DNA of 64,000 nucleotides, taken from the NCBI RefSeq assembly GCF_003268775.1, contig NZ_QLSU01000008.1:186001-250000 (forward strand), read 5' to 3'. This stretch comes from Paraburkholderia unamae. Lineage in GTDB: Bacteria; Pseudomonadota; Gammaproteobacteria; Burkholderiales; Burkholderiaceae. Both the position numbers and the translations under genes were made by a program. The notes under the pieces are model-generated. The model saw only the letters and a list, made by a program, of their open reading frames with translations, was not told the DNA's origin and did no database searches. Below are positions 23,778 to 31,927 of the stretch, in pieces (position 1 is the stretch's first letter; the number at the start of each line of letters is the position of its first letter).

Positions 23778-24701
23778 TCAGCGCCCCAGGCGGCCCGAGG
23801 CCGCCTGCACGTCGCGCGCATACTGCGTGGGCGGCCGCCCCACGTGCCGCGTAAAGGCCACGCTGAACGTGCTGGCCGAACTGTAGCCGACACGTTGCGC
23901 GATCTCGGCGACACGGCCTTCGTTGCGGCGCAGAAGGTCCTTCGCGAGCGCCATGCGCCAGGTCAGCAGATATTCCATCGGCGCCACGCCCACGGCGCGG
24001 CTGAAGCGCTCGAAAAAGGTCGAGCGCGAAAGCGCCGCCTGCCTCGCGAGTTCGGCAACCGTCCACGCGCGCGTCGGGTGTTCGTGCATGCCGCGAATCG
24101 CGAGCGCGAGGCGCCGGTCGGAAAGCCCGCGTATGAGCCCAGGCGACGCATGCGTTCCCGCCATGGACCGCAACGCTTCGATGAGCAGCACCTCCAGCAG
24201 CCGCGAAAGCACGACCTCGCGCGCGGGCCGCGCCTCGCGCGACTCGTCCCGCACCAGTTCCACGAGCGTGGCCAGCCGCCGTTCGCCCCGGACATGCACG
24301 ATTTGCGGCAACAGCGAAACCAGCAGCGCCGCATCGGGCGAACCGAAGCTGCAATGCCCCGCCATCATGCGCGCGTCGACCGGGCGGTCCGCCGCGCCGA
24401 TCCTGAATTCGCCGTTGCCAAGCGCGACGGGCGCGAGCGTTACGACACCCGGCGGCGGCGGCACGAGGCTGGACATCGCGACGCCATAGGCCGCGGGAAT
24501 CAGCACGAAATCACCCGACAGGAGCTCGATCGGCTCATGTCCGTCAATGGCGATGCGGCAGCCGCCTTCGAGGATCACGCAATAGAACGGCTCACCGGCA
24601 TCGGAGCGGCTGATGCCCCACGGACTCGCGCCGAGCACGAGCTTGGAATACCGCGCAGCCGGTTGCAGCAGCGTCACGACTTCGGCGAGCGGATCGATCA
24701 T
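23778..24701 (-). CDS. AraC-family transcriptional regulator (cupin_6 + HTH_18)
   Basis: A 307-residue regulator. The N-terminal cupin-like ligand domain (about 10-185) contains GISRSDAGEPFYCVILEGGCRIAIDG, LLSGDFVLIPAAYGVAMSS and a VVLSRLLEVLLIEALRSM helix. The C-terminal double HTH reads WTVAELARQAALSRSTFFERFSRAVGVAPMEYLLTWRMALAKDLLRRNEGRVAEIAQRVGYSSASTFSVAFTRHVGRPPTQYARD. It is divergent from the SDR gene at 24803, with a 101-bp intergenic region, and likely controls it. Short GC-rich repeats (AGCGGCCCTT/AGCGGCCTTT) lie between it and the porin stop. Confidence 0.92.
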   Translation of the reverse strand: MIDPLAEVVTLLQPAARYSKLVLGASPWGISRSDAGEPFYCVILEGGCRIAIDGHEPIELLSGDFVLIPAAYGVAMSSLVPPPPGVVTLAPVALGNGEFRIGAADRPVDARMMAGHCSFGSPDAALLVSLLPQIVHVRGERRLATLVELVRDESREARPAREVVLSRLLEVLLIEALRSMAGTHASPGLIRGLSDRRLALAIRGMHEHPTRAWTVAELARQAALSRSTFFERFSRAVGVAPMEYLLTWRMALAKDLLRRNEGRVAEIAQRVGYSSASTFSVAFTRHVGRPPTQYARDVQAASGRLGR

Positions 24702-24802
24702 CTCCGGACTCCTGCAAATGAAACTCGGATCTTTTATTGTAGCAAGTACAGTCTCGGCGATCTATCGTATGGGCACTCGCTAACCACTTAACCGGAGTTC
24801 CC

Positions 24803-25552
24803 ATGCAAACCGTGCTGATCACAGGCTGTTCGTCCGGATTCGGTCTTGAGATCGCCCGCCTCTTCCTCCCGCGCGACTGGCAGGTCGTCGCCACGATGCG
24901 CACGCCCGACGCCAGCGTGCTGCCGCCTTCGGAGCGCCTGCGCGTGCTCGCGCTCGACGTCACGAATGCGCAAAGCATTCACGACGCTGTCGAGGCCGCG
25001 GGCCCGATCGACGTGCTCGTCAACAACGCGGGCTTTGGCGCCGCGTCGCCGGCAGAGCTCGTTCCCATCGCCACGGTGCGCGAGCTGTTCGAAACCAACA
25101 CCATCGGCACGATTGCCGTGACGCAAGCGGTGTTGCCGCAGTTCCGCAAACGCAGGGCAGGCGTGGTCGTGAACGTCACATCGAGCGTGACGCTCAAGGC
25201 GCTCCCCTTGATCGCCGCGTACCGCGCGAGCAAGGCGGCCGTGAATGCATTCACCGAGTCGATGGCGCTGGAGCTCGCGCCGTTCGGCGTGCGCGCTCGC
25301 CTGGTGTTGCCGGGCCGCTCGCCCGAGACCCGCTTCGGCGACAACGCGCGCGCCCACATCTACGGCTTCGACCATGAGGCGTATGCCGATGTCGTCAAAA
25401 GCGTTCTCGAATCGTTTGCGGATACGTCGAGCCCGGTGACCTTTGCCAAGGACGTCGCGCAAGCCGTATGGCGCGCGGCGACCGACCCGTCATGCCCGAT
25501 GCGCCTGCCCGCCGGCGCCGATGCCGAAGCCTGGGCGGCCGAGGCTCGCTGA
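24803..25552 (+). CDS. SDR-family oxidoreductase
   Basis: A 249-residue classical SDR: NAD(P) motif TGCSSGFGLEIA (8-19), NNAGFGAASPAELV, catalytic Ser in NVTSSVTL and YRASKAAVN (YxxxK). It probably uses NADPH, as no acidic residue ends strand 2 (VVATMRTPD). It is divergent from the AraC gene and 48 bp upstream of a second SDR in the same direction. A CGGAG Shine-Dalgarno precedes the ATG. The substrate is unknown; the frequent pairing of SDRs with cupin-type AraC regulators suggests induction by an aldehyde or ketone. Confidence 0.9.
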   Translation: MQTVLITGCSSGFGLEIARLFLPRDWQVVATMRTPDASVLPPSERLRVLALDVTNAQSIHDAVEAAGPIDVLVNNAGFGAASPAELVPIATVRELFETNTIGTIAVTQAVLPQFRKRRAGVVVNVTSSVTLKALPLIAAYRASKAAVNAFTESMALELAPFGVRARLVLPGRSPETRFGDNARAHIYGFDHEAYADVVKSVLESFADTSSPVTFAKDVAQAVWRAATDPSCPMRLPAGADAEAWAAEAR

Positions 25553-25600
25553 GCCGCCCGCACTCGTTACAGCACAGCGCAACACAACAAGGAGATTGTC

Positions 25601-26359
25601 ATGCAGAACAAATCGGTCGCCCTCGTCACCGGGGCAAACCAGGGCATCGGTTTTCAGATTGCGAAGGAACTGGCGGCGCGCGGCCTCACCGTGCTGGTCG
25701 GCTCGCGCAATATCGAGCGAGGCGAAGCCGCGGCCAAAGAGATCGGGCCGCACGCCCACGCGCTCGCGCTCGACGTGACGGATCAGGCTTCGATTGGCGC
25801 GGCGGCGCAACGCGTGCGCAACGAGTTTGGCCGCCTAGACGTGCTCATCCAGAACGCCGCCATTTCGACCACGGGCCGCCGGGCCGGCCTGTCCGTCGAG
25901 GAGTACGCGAAAACGACCCGCCCCGCCAACGTCTCGCTCGATGAAATGCGTGCGGTGTGGGACACCAATGTGTTCGGTGTTCTCGCCGTGTACCAGGCGA
26001 TGCTGCCGATCCTGCGCGAGACGCCCGGCGCGCGCATCGTCAACGTGTCGAGCGGCGTGGGGTCGCTCGCCGCCAATTCAGATCCGGCGTTCCCGTATCG
26101 GGCGATCTTCGGCCCGGTTTATCCGGCCTCCAAGACCGCGCTCAACGCGTTGACGCTCGCCATGGCCATCGAACTGGAGCCGGAAGGCATCAAGGTCAAC
26201 GCTGTTTCGCCGGGCTTTACGCGGACGAATCTCAATGGCTATACGGGGATCGAGACCGTGGAGGACGGCGCGCGCGAAGCGGTGCGTGTCGCGATGCTCG
26301 GCCCGGACGGGCCCACCGGGACGTTCACACGCTGGGAGAATCAAACGATCCCGTGGTGA
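25601..26359 (+). CDS. SDR-family oxidoreductase (carbonyl-reductase-like)
   Basis: A 252-residue SDR with TGANQGIGFQIAKELAARG (10-28), VGSRNIERGEAAAKEIG (Arg pattern suggests NADPH), LALDVTD, a variant NAA (IQNAAIS) instead of NNAG, catalytic Ser in NVSSGVGS and YPASKTALNAL. The SDPAFPYRAIFGPVYPASK loop resembles monomeric plant/bacterial carbonyl reductases. The C-terminus LGPDGPTGTFTRWENQTIPW is typical of that group. AAGGAG (25590-25595) precedes the ATG at good distance. Likely cotranscribed with the previous SDR gene. Confidence 0.9.
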   Translation: MQNKSVALVTGANQGIGFQIAKELAARGLTVLVGSRNIERGEAAAKEIGPHAHALALDVTDQASIGAAAQRVRNEFGRLDVLIQNAAISTTGRRAGLSVEEYAKTTRPANVSLDEMRAVWDTNVFGVLAVYQAMLPILRETPGARIVNVSSGVGSLAANSDPAFPYRAIFGPVYPASKTALNALTLAMAIELEPEGIKVNAVSPGFTRTNLNGYTGIETVEDGAREAVRVAMLGPDGPTGTFTRWENQTIPW

Positions 26360-26441
26360 TGGTGTCTTGCGCGCAAGATCGATTTCACAAAGGATCACTA
26401 AGTAATTGAAATTGACGATCGACCTGGGCGGCCCGCGTCGC

Positions 26442-26855
26442 TCAGGCGCTCGAAGCGCCAAAGCAGCAACCGCACGAACGCGCCTGCCCCAGGCGCAAGC
26501 GCCCGGCGCTCACCGTCGCCTCGTTGCCGCACTCACACCGGCAAATCCACAAGCCATTGCCCGCGTAGCGTTGCGTCGTCAACTGGCCGAACACCTCTCC
26601 GCCGCGCAGCGCGGGCGACCCCGGCCGGGACCGCCATACGCGGCGCTGCTCGCGGCAGCCGCAGTCCCGCGTCTGGCCGCTCTCGACCGCATCCAACCCG
26701 GCGCTCACATGGGCGCCGCACCGGCACTGCCAGAGCCAGACGTTCGCGCCGCGGTACTGAAGCGCGACGAGATCGCCGAAGGTGCGACCAAGGACATCGC
26801 GACTCGGCGGAAAGGGCCATTCGGGCGGCAACGGGGGACGGATACGCTGGTTCAC
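26442..26855 (-). CDS. Tandem CxC/CGC zinc-ribbon-like protein, function unknown
   Basis: A 137-residue protein of two similar modules of about 50 residues. Module 1: GRTFGDLVALQYRGANVWL..CRCGAHVSAGLDAVESGQTRDCGC. Module 2: GEVFGQLTTQRYAGNGLWICRCECGNEATVSAGRLRLGQARSCGCC. Each offers four cysteines (CxC plus CGC) able to bind one zinc. This module type is common in phage and mobile-element proteins next to AP2/HNH domains, where it is presumed to bind nucleic acid. No such domain is fused here. Start is GTG at 26855. Neighbours (SDR, cupin) give no functional hint. Confidence 0.65.
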   Translation of the reverse strand: MNQRIRPPLPPEWPFPPSRDVLGRTFGDLVALQYRGANVWLWQCRCGAHVSAGLDAVESGQTRDCGCREQRRVWRSRPGSPALRGGEVFGQLTTQRYAGNGLWICRCECGNEATVSAGRLRLGQARSCGCCFGASSA

Positions 26856-27150
26856 GAAAGGTATTTGGGGTTCGGCAGCCTGCTCTCAAGCGTCACCGCC
26901 CGCGACCCGCGCGGGCATGGCCCGGCAAAGAAGGGACGGAACGGTCGCACAATGGACGCTTAGTGGTCACGTCGGGCCGGTGATTACGCTGAGTAGCCGA
27001 TGAATCGCCGCCCGCTACGGCAAAGTGCATACGCATTTTGGCACACCCGGAGCTACCCGGCTTTCGTTCCAGATAGTGATACCGGGCGGCCGGGTCTCAC
27101 AGTGGCTGCCGAAGGGCGCAAGGAACCCGATCGCAGCGCCCCCCCTACGT
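26856..27150. other. Intergenic region, no gene recognised
   Basis: Just under 300 bases between the zinc-ribbon-like gene and the cupin gene, both on the minus strand. A plus-strand frame from 27025 reads HTHFGTPGATRLSFQIVIPGGRVSQWLPKGARNP, which looks more protein-like than the surroundings, but it runs into the antisense of the cupin gene and matches no family I can name. Possible eroded coding sequence. Confidence 0.3.
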
Positions 27151-27597
27151 TCACATCCCCACGATCACCTGCCGGTACAGCTCGCAGATACGGCGCACCG
27201 CCTCGACATCGTGCGGCACGGGCAGCGCCGCCATCGCGCGAAAGAAGGCGTCGTGGCGCGCCGGCGCGGCGACCAGCAGCATGCGCGCGTGGGCAGCCTC
27301 GCGATTGGTGAACCCGTGCACGTCGCCACGCGCAACCGTGACCACCGCGCCCGCCGACACCGTCCGCACGGTCTCGCCGGTGCGGAATTCGAGCGCGCCT
27401 TCGAGCACGACAAAGGTCTTGTCCTCGTCGAGCGAGCGATGCGCAGGGGCGCCGCCGTGCGTGCCGATGCGCATTTCCATCACGGTGTACGGCGCGTCGG
27501 CGCAGGGGGAACCGGCGTCGGGCGTGCCCGCTATCACGCGAGTCTGCATGTTGGCGAAGCACAGCGTGGCGGAGGGCGTGAAGATGGCGGTTTTCAT
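27151..27597 (-). CDS. Cupin-domain protein
   Basis: A 148-residue single-cupin protein. The core motif is visible as YTVMEMRIGTHGGAPAHRSLDEDKTFVVLEGALEFRTGE (G(X)5HXH(X)3-4E(X)6G type, with His and Glu ligands partly kept) and AGAVVTVARGDVHGFTNREA (second motif, G(X)5PXG(X)2H with variation). It likely binds a divalent metal. It is divergent from the LysR gene at 27695, with about 97 bp between, and is a probable target of that regulator. The long minus-strand frame that continues beyond 27597 is antisense to LysR and not real. Confidence 0.8.
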   Translation of the reverse strand: MKTAIFTPSATLCFANMQTRVIAGTPDAGSPCADAPYTVMEMRIGTHGGAPAHRSLDEDKTFVVLEGALEFRTGETVRTVSAGAVVTVARGDVHGFTNREAAHARMLLVAAPARHDAFFRAMAALPVPHDVEAVRRICELYRQVIVGM

Positions 27598-27694
27598 TGG
27601 CGTTGCAGAGCGTGTTGAGGAAACCTCAGTCTGTGCCCGTGCGACGCCAGCGATAAGACCGCTAGAATGGCGGCTCCCGCCAATGAGATGGACA

Positions 27695-28543
27695 ATGGAT
27701 ATCAACGGCTCCCTCGCCTTTGTAGCCGTCGTGAATTGCGGCTCGTTCGCCGCCGCCGCGCGCGAGCTGGGCGTGCCGCGCTCGACCGTGAGCGCGCGCG
27801 TGGCCGCCCTGGAGACGCGGCTCGGCGTGCGGCTGCTGCGACGCTCGACACGCCGCCTCGCGCTGACCGACGACGGCGAGGCGTGGTACGCGAGCGTCGG
27901 CGACGCCATCGTGACCTTGCGCGACGCCGAGCGGCGCGGCCTTGCCGAGGGCGCAGCGCTGCACGGCACGATTCGCCTGAGCGTGCCGCTCGACTTCCCT
28001 GAGGCCGTGCTCGCCGACGCCATCGCCACGTTCATCGCGGCGCACGCACGCGTGCGCGTTGAGGTGCACGCCAGCAACGATGTCGTGGATTTCGTCGGCG
28101 ACAGGTTCGATCTGGCCATACGCGGAGGCAAGCCGGGCGGCAACGACATGGTGGCGCGGCGCATTGCGAGTTTCCGCATGGCGGCGTTCGCCAGTCCGGC
28201 ATGGCTCGCGCAGCGCGAGCGCACGGCGGCGAAGCCCGCATCACTCACCGCCTCGCTCGCCTTCTCCCCGCACGCGGATCGCTCCGCGCGCGTCGCGGCC
28301 AATAGTTTCGGCCTGCTAAAGGAATTGACGATACGCGGCGCGGGCGTTGCGATGCTGCCCGCGCATTTGTGTACGGACGCGCTCGCGGCCGGTACGCTGA
28401 TCGAGATCGACGCGGCCGCGAAGTCTGCCGCGCAGCAGGGCCTCTACCTCGTTTATCCGTCGCGCGGCGATATGAGCGCACGCGTGCGCGCATTCGCGCA
28501 GCATCTCGGCGACGCGCTGGAACGGCTCGCGCCGGCCGCTTGA
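27695..28543 (+). CDS. LysR-family transcriptional regulator (short effector domain)
   Basis: A 282-residue LysR regulator. The HTH is MDINGSLAFVAVVNCGSFAAAARELGVPRSTVSARVAALETRLGVRLLRRSTRRLALTDDGEAWY. The effector domain has LHGTIRLSVPLDFPEAVLADAIATFIAAH, DLAIRGGKPGGNDMVARRIASFRMAAFASPAWLAQ and LTIRGAGVAMLPAHLCTDAL. It is about 20-25 residues shorter than typical: the stretch usually lying between the SPAYL region and the second subdomain is abbreviated (ASLTASLAFSPHADRSARVAANS). A TAGAAT -10-like element at about 27664 precedes it. ATG 27683 is an alternative start. Confidence 0.9.
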   Translation: MDINGSLAFVAVVNCGSFAAAARELGVPRSTVSARVAALETRLGVRLLRRSTRRLALTDDGEAWYASVGDAIVTLRDAERRGLAEGAALHGTIRLSVPLDFPEAVLADAIATFIAAHARVRVEVHASNDVVDFVGDRFDLAIRGGKPGGNDMVARRIASFRMAAFASPAWLAQRERTAAKPASLTASLAFSPHADRSARVAANSFGLLKELTIRGAGVAMLPAHLCTDALAAGTLIEIDAAAKSAAQQGLYLVYPSRGDMSARVRAFAQHLGDALERLAPAA

Positions 28544-28611
28544 CGTCTGCTGCTGACGTCGCAAGCGCACCGCGCGCAACCGCTTGTTGCAACGCCTGAG
28601 GCAAATGTCAC

Positions 28612-29034
28612 TCAACGAGCCGCGGCCTTGATTTTCCGAGCGATGTCGGAAAGCCGCACTTTCGCAAGACGCCGGAGCAGCGCATCCTCGGCCGAATCCA
28701 GCGCATCGCCAAGGAATTGATTGACAGCGGACTCCACCGGGCAAGCCGGGTTGTCCTGCGCCGTTCCGATCGCGAATGCGCTCGTATGCGCGATAGCCGC
28801 ATAGACGTCGCGCACGGTGAGATCGCCGATTTCACACGACAGAACCCAGCCTCCCCCCGGCCCGGCAATCGACTCCACATAACCGGCTTCGCGCAGCGCC
28901 GCCATGGTCCTTCGCACCAGCGATGGCTGCGTGTGCAGCATTTTCGCAATCGTTTCGGAGTTGGTCGTGCCGCCGCGCAGGCTCATGTGAATGAGCACGT
29001 GAAGCAGCCGGGCGAGCCGTGTATCTCGTTGCAT
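28612..29034 (-). CDS. Rrf2-family transcriptional regulator
   Basis: A 140-residue winged-helix regulator: MQRDTRLARLLHVLIHMSLRGGTTNSETIAKMLHTQPSLVRRTMAALREAGYVESIAGPGGGWVLSCEIGDLTVRDVYAAI. The three cluster-ligand cysteines of IscR/NsrR are missing; only Cys near NPACPVE remains, so it is closer to YwnA/CymR-like members than to Fe-S sensors. The frame is open to ATG 29061, but ATG 29034 is preferred because the palindrome at 29051-29075 then lies upstream, as expected of an autoregulated operator. It is divergent from the epoxide hydrolase gene. Confidence 0.88.
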   Translation of the reverse strand: MQRDTRLARLLHVLIHMSLRGGTTNSETIAKMLHTQPSLVRRTMAALREAGYVESIAGPGGGWVLSCEIGDLTVRDVYAAIAHTSAFAIGTAQDNPACPVESAVNQFLGDALDSAEDALLRRLAKVRLSDIARKIKAAAR

Positions 29035-29050
29035 GTCGTTCAAGCAAACT

Positions 29051-29075
29051 AATCGTGACATTTGATGTTACGATT
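29051..29075. promoter_or_regulatory. Predicted Rrf2-family operator
   Basis: A 25-bp near-perfect palindrome with arms AATCGTgACAT (29051-29061) and ATGTtACGATT (29065-29075), mismatching only at one symmetric pair besides the centre. It lies between the divergent Rrf2 (ATG 29034) and epoxide hydrolase (GTG 29110) genes, so one bound dimer could control both. Confidence 0.7.
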
Positions 29076-29109
29076 TCGCGTGATCTTTTGCAACCGTCGG
29101 AGCGCGATC

Positions 29110-30084
29110 GTGTACGCATTCACTCAGTCGTTTATCGAAACCCGTGACGTTCGCCTGAGCGTCGACTCTCAGGGCACAGGGCCACTGGTATTGTTCCTCC
29201 ATGGATTCCCCGAAACCTCGTACGCGTGGCGACACCAGCTCGCGGCCGTATCGAATGCCGGATTTCACGCGGTTGCGCCGGATCTGCGCGGTTTCGGACG
29301 CAGCGATTGTCCGGCGCAAACGGAGCGATACACGACGCTGGACATCATCGGCGACCTCGTGGGTATCGTGGATGCGCTCGGCGAGCAAAACGCCGTCGTG
29401 GTGGGAAACGATTGGGGGGCAACCATTGCGTGGCAAGCCGCCCTGCTGCGCCCCGACCGCTTTCGCGCGGTCGCGGCGCTCGGCGTTCCCATGATGGACC
29501 AAGCCCCGATCACACCGAGCCGGTTATTCCCGCTGACCGACGAGGCATGGTTTTACACGCACTATTTCGCCGAGCCGGGGCAGGCCGAAGGCGAACTCGA
29601 GCGCGACATCGCAGCGACCCTGCGCAAGATTTATTTCTGGGCCTCAGGGGACGCGGGCCCACGCAGCGCGACAACACCCAATCCCTTCGGGCTCGTTGCG
29701 CGGGACGGGGGACTCCTCGACGCCTTGCCTGAACCCGCTTCGCTACCCGCCTGGCTCGATGCCTCCGACTTCGACGTTTTTGTGAAAGCCTTCGAGGTGT
29801 CGGGGTTTCGCGGAGGCTTGAACTATTACCGCAATCTCGACCGCAACTGGGCACTCCAGTCGGCCTTTAGCGGCTTGCTCGTCCAAACTCCAGCCCTTTA
29901 TCTGGTGGGCGAGTACGACACGGGGCTGGCGATTCCAGGCATGCACGACATCATCCGCGCGATGCCGAAACTTGTACCCGATCTTCGCGACTCGCAAATC
30001 ATTGCGCGAGCGGGCCACTGGCTGCAACAAGAAGCCCCGGACCGCGTCAACGCCGCCTTGATCGCGTTTCTGCGCGATCTTTAG
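29110..30084 (+). CDS. Epoxide hydrolase (alpha/beta-hydrolase fold)
   Basis: A 324-residue hydrolase. HGFPETSYAWRHQL is the oxyanion HGxP motif. The nucleophile is Asp in GNDWGATIAW. Candidate lid tyrosines that protonate the epoxide are in FYTHYFAEPG and GLNYYRNLDRNW. The acid is in VGEYDTGL and the base in RAGHWLQQEAPD. This is the soluble epoxide hydrolase set, turning epoxides into diols. The frame is open from 29062, but GTG at 29110 has GGAG seven bases upstream (29099-29102) and clears the operator. Divergent Rrf2 gene is the likely regulator. The following 200 bases hold a terminator and no gene. Confidence 0.87.
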   Translation: MYAFTQSFIETRDVRLSVDSQGTGPLVLFLHGFPETSYAWRHQLAAVSNAGFHAVAPDLRGFGRSDCPAQTERYTTLDIIGDLVGIVDALGEQNAVVVGNDWGATIAWQAALLRPDRFRAVAALGVPMMDQAPITPSRLFPLTDEAWFYTHYFAEPGQAEGELERDIAATLRKIYFWASGDAGPRSATTPNPFGLVARDGGLLDALPEPASLPAWLDASDFDVFVKAFEVSGFRGGLNYYRNLDRNWALQSAFSGLLVQTPALYLVGEYDTGLAIPGMHDIIRAMPKLVPDLRDSQIIARAGHWLQQEAPDRVNAALIAFLRDL

Positions 30085-30290
30085 GCACTGTGTCACCGCA
30101 CGACTCCTGACGCGCTTCCTTCCGTACAGGATCTACCCGCCAGCTTGGGTCACCTGAACTCGTATGGCTTTAATGACCGAACTCGCGTCCACTTCGGAAG
30201 TCCACGCCCTTTTTCCAATACCTGAATGGGGAGAAGTGCCCGCCTGTTGACGCTCGTTCAAACGATTGATACGATGATGTCACTTTGAAA

Positions 30291-30326
30291 ACGCCCTCCC
30301 GGTTCGCCGGGAGGGCGTTTCGTTTT
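30291..30326 (+). terminator. Intrinsic-type terminator with UUCG tetraloop
   Basis: ACGCCCTCCCGG (30291-30302) pairs perfectly with CCGGGAGGGCGT (30307-30318) around TTCG, the extra-stable tetraloop, followed by TTCGTTTT. It lies 207 bp after the epoxide hydrolase stop and about 30 bp before the next hydrolase ATG. Either it ends the upstream transcript, or it sits in the 5' leader of the downstream gene. Confidence 0.75.
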
Positions 30327-30355
30327 GGTTCCCTCAATCCAGATGGAACCATGCG

Positions 30356-31153
30356 ATGAAAGTTCCCCTTGAAATCCGTCCGGGATCGGACGCCGGCCTC
30401 GGCTATGTAAAGTACGGCAATGGCCCGGTCCATGTCCTGGTCATGCATGACTGGCTCGGCGACCACGCGAGCTACGATGCGGTCGTGCCCTGGCTCGATG
30501 GCCATGCGTTCACCTACGTTTTCGTCGATTTGCGTGGCTACGGGCAATCCATCGCATTGACGGGTGAATTCACCGTCGAGGAAATTGCCGCCGATTGCCT
30601 CACGCTCGCCGATCAACTCGGCTGGGGGCGCTTCCACGTAATCGGTCACTCGATGACCGGGATGATCACGCAACACATTGCGGCGGACGCGCCTTCTCGT
30701 GTCACCAGCGCAATCGCGGTGTGCCCCGTTTCCGCTGCCGGAAACCGGTTAAGCCCGGAGGCCCTGACCTTCTTTGCCAGCACGGTGGACGACGACAACG
30801 CCCTGCGGCGCTTGTTCAAGTTTGTCTCCGGCGGCCTTTCCGACGAGTGGGCCGATAGCAAGGTGCAACATAGCCGCGCGACGGTCGCACCTGCGTGCCG
30901 GAGGCCATACCTCGACATGCTGGTCACGGCAAATTTCGTCGATGACGTACAGGGTCTTGCAACACCTTTCCTGGTCATGGTCGGCGACAACGACCCGGGC
31001 CTCGATGCGAAGGCAATGCAACGCACGTTTCTCGCATGGCATCCGAATGCCGAGCTGCACGTTATTCCTGATTGCGGCCATTACCCGATGCAGGCGTGCC
31101 CGCGATACTTCGCAACCGTCGTCGAGCGTTTCCTGAAGCGCCACACCACTTGA
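30356..31153 (+). CDS. Alpha/beta hydrolase (serine type)
   Basis: A 265-residue hydrolase: HDWLGDHASYDAVVPWL, YVFVDLRGYGQS, nucleophile elbow GHSMTGMI (Ser), acid Asp in VGDNDPGLD and base His in PDCGHYPMQ. This is a serine esterase/lactonase or C-C hydrolase type triad, unlike the Asp nucleophile of the preceding epoxide hydrolase. The substrate is unknown. Its ATG lies 30 bp after the UUCG terminator, with a weak ribosome site, so it has its own promoter or depends on readthrough. Confidence 0.85.
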   Translation: MKVPLEIRPGSDAGLGYVKYGNGPVHVLVMHDWLGDHASYDAVVPWLDGHAFTYVFVDLRGYGQSIALTGEFTVEEIAADCLTLADQLGWGRFHVIGHSMTGMITQHIAADAPSRVTSAIAVCPVSAAGNRLSPEALTFFASTVDDDNALRRLFKFVSGGLSDEWADSKVQHSRATVAPACRRPYLDMLVTANFVDDVQGLATPFLVMVGDNDPGLDAKAMQRTFLAWHPNAELHVIPDCGHYPMQACPRYFATVVERFLKRHTT

Positions 31154-31182
31154 CCTGAGCCCGGCTACCGGCGAAGTCAACG

Positions 31183-31410
31183 TCACGATTTCGCTGCGCG
31201 CGGCCGCCTTTGTCCGCGCACCGCCTTCGCGGCGATTCGAATCACATCGCGTTCGAGCGCGGGCGGCAACTCCGCTTTCAACAGTTCGACCCAAGCGCGA
31301 GTCCTGGCTTCGAGAAACTTCCTCGACGGCATCAGCATATAAACCCCCACGTCAGGCGCGCGCCACTCGGGCAACGAGGCTGGAACCCGGCAGGCAGCGC
31401 GCGAGATACA
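31183..31410 (-). pseudogene. LysR-family regulator, C-terminal remnant
   Basis: A minus-strand frame reads VPASLPEWRAPDVGVYMLMPSRKFLEARTRAWVELLKAELPP, then a basic tail to the stop at 31183. This is the end of a LysR effector domain (usual form LVxVLPxW...xxVYPSRRFxPxRVRAFIDFL). Nothing of the HTH or the first subdomain is found upstream, where the ORF72 and lipoprotein genes lie. So only about 15-20 percent of the gene survives. Confidence 0.65.
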
Positions 31411-31413
31411 CGC

Positions 31414-31632
31414 TCACGCCCCTGCCTCGGCCAGCAGATTCCATACGTACTGCGAAGCACTGTATTCGCCGGTCACCGCCGGGTACTGCGCGCAATACTT
31501 CGTCACGAGGGGCACCACGCGGCGATCGCCGGAGCTCATGCAGAGGGCCCGCATTGCGCCCACGAAGGCGCGCGGAGTCGCCGGTCGAATTGAAGCCGCG
31601 TTGATCGCGTCAAAGCTTCGGATGGCACTCAA
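31414..31632 (-). CDS. Hypothetical 72-residue protein
   Basis: A small frame (TTG start at 31632) overlapping the 3' end of the lipoprotein gene by 23 bp: SFDAINAASIRPATPRAFVGAMRALCMSSGDRRVVPLVTKYCAQYPAVTGEYSASQYVWNLLAEAGA. It has a plausible helical pattern and two cysteines but no family I recognise. It could be the third gene of the membrane protein-lipoprotein unit, or an eroded piece of coding sequence beside the LysR remnant. The evidence is thin: no Shine-Dalgarno and a non-ATG start. Confidence 0.35.
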   Translation of the reverse strand: MSAIRSFDAINAASIRPATPRAFVGAMRALCMSSGDRRVVPLVTKYCAQYPAVTGEYSASQYVWNLLAEAGA

Positions 31633-31927
31633 AGCGAATCACCGAATCGTGCGCGCTCATCGCCTCGATGCCGGCCGTGTGCTCGTAGTTCATGCTCGGC
31701 TGCATGCCACGGCTTTCGCAGTAATCGGTCGCCTCGGTCATGGCGCGGCGGTGGGCGCGCGCCCACGCAAGACGGCCGCCCGAAGCGGACGCCGAGGCGA
31801 CGAACACGCCCTGCTTGTCCGTCGCGCTCACGTCGCTCGATGACGCGCAGCCCGCCAGCAAGGCGCACGCCGCGGCGAGCGACAACAGCACCTTGGGGCG
31901 CGACCGCACGAAGCGCAACGCACTCAT
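31610..31927 (-). CDS. Small lipoprotein
   Basis: A 105-residue predicted lipoprotein. MSALRFVRSRPKVLLSLAAACALLAGCASSS gives a basic n-region, hydrophobic core and lipobox LLAGC (acylated Cys about residue 25). The mature part, about 80 residues, has SGGRLAWARAHRRAMTEATDYCESRGMQPSMNYEHTAGIEAMSAHDSVIRFECHP with two cysteines that could form a disulphide. This resembles the small family of proteobacterial lipoproteins of unknown function with a YCxxxG pattern. Its ATG overlaps the stop of the upstream membrane-protein gene (ATGA, 31924-31927), so the two are translationally coupled. Confidence 0.75.
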   Translation of the reverse strand: MSALRFVRSRPKVLLSLAAACALLAGCASSSDVSATDKQGVFVASASASGGRLAWARAHRRAMTEATDYCESRGMQPSMNYEHTAGIEAMSAHDSVIRFECHPKL

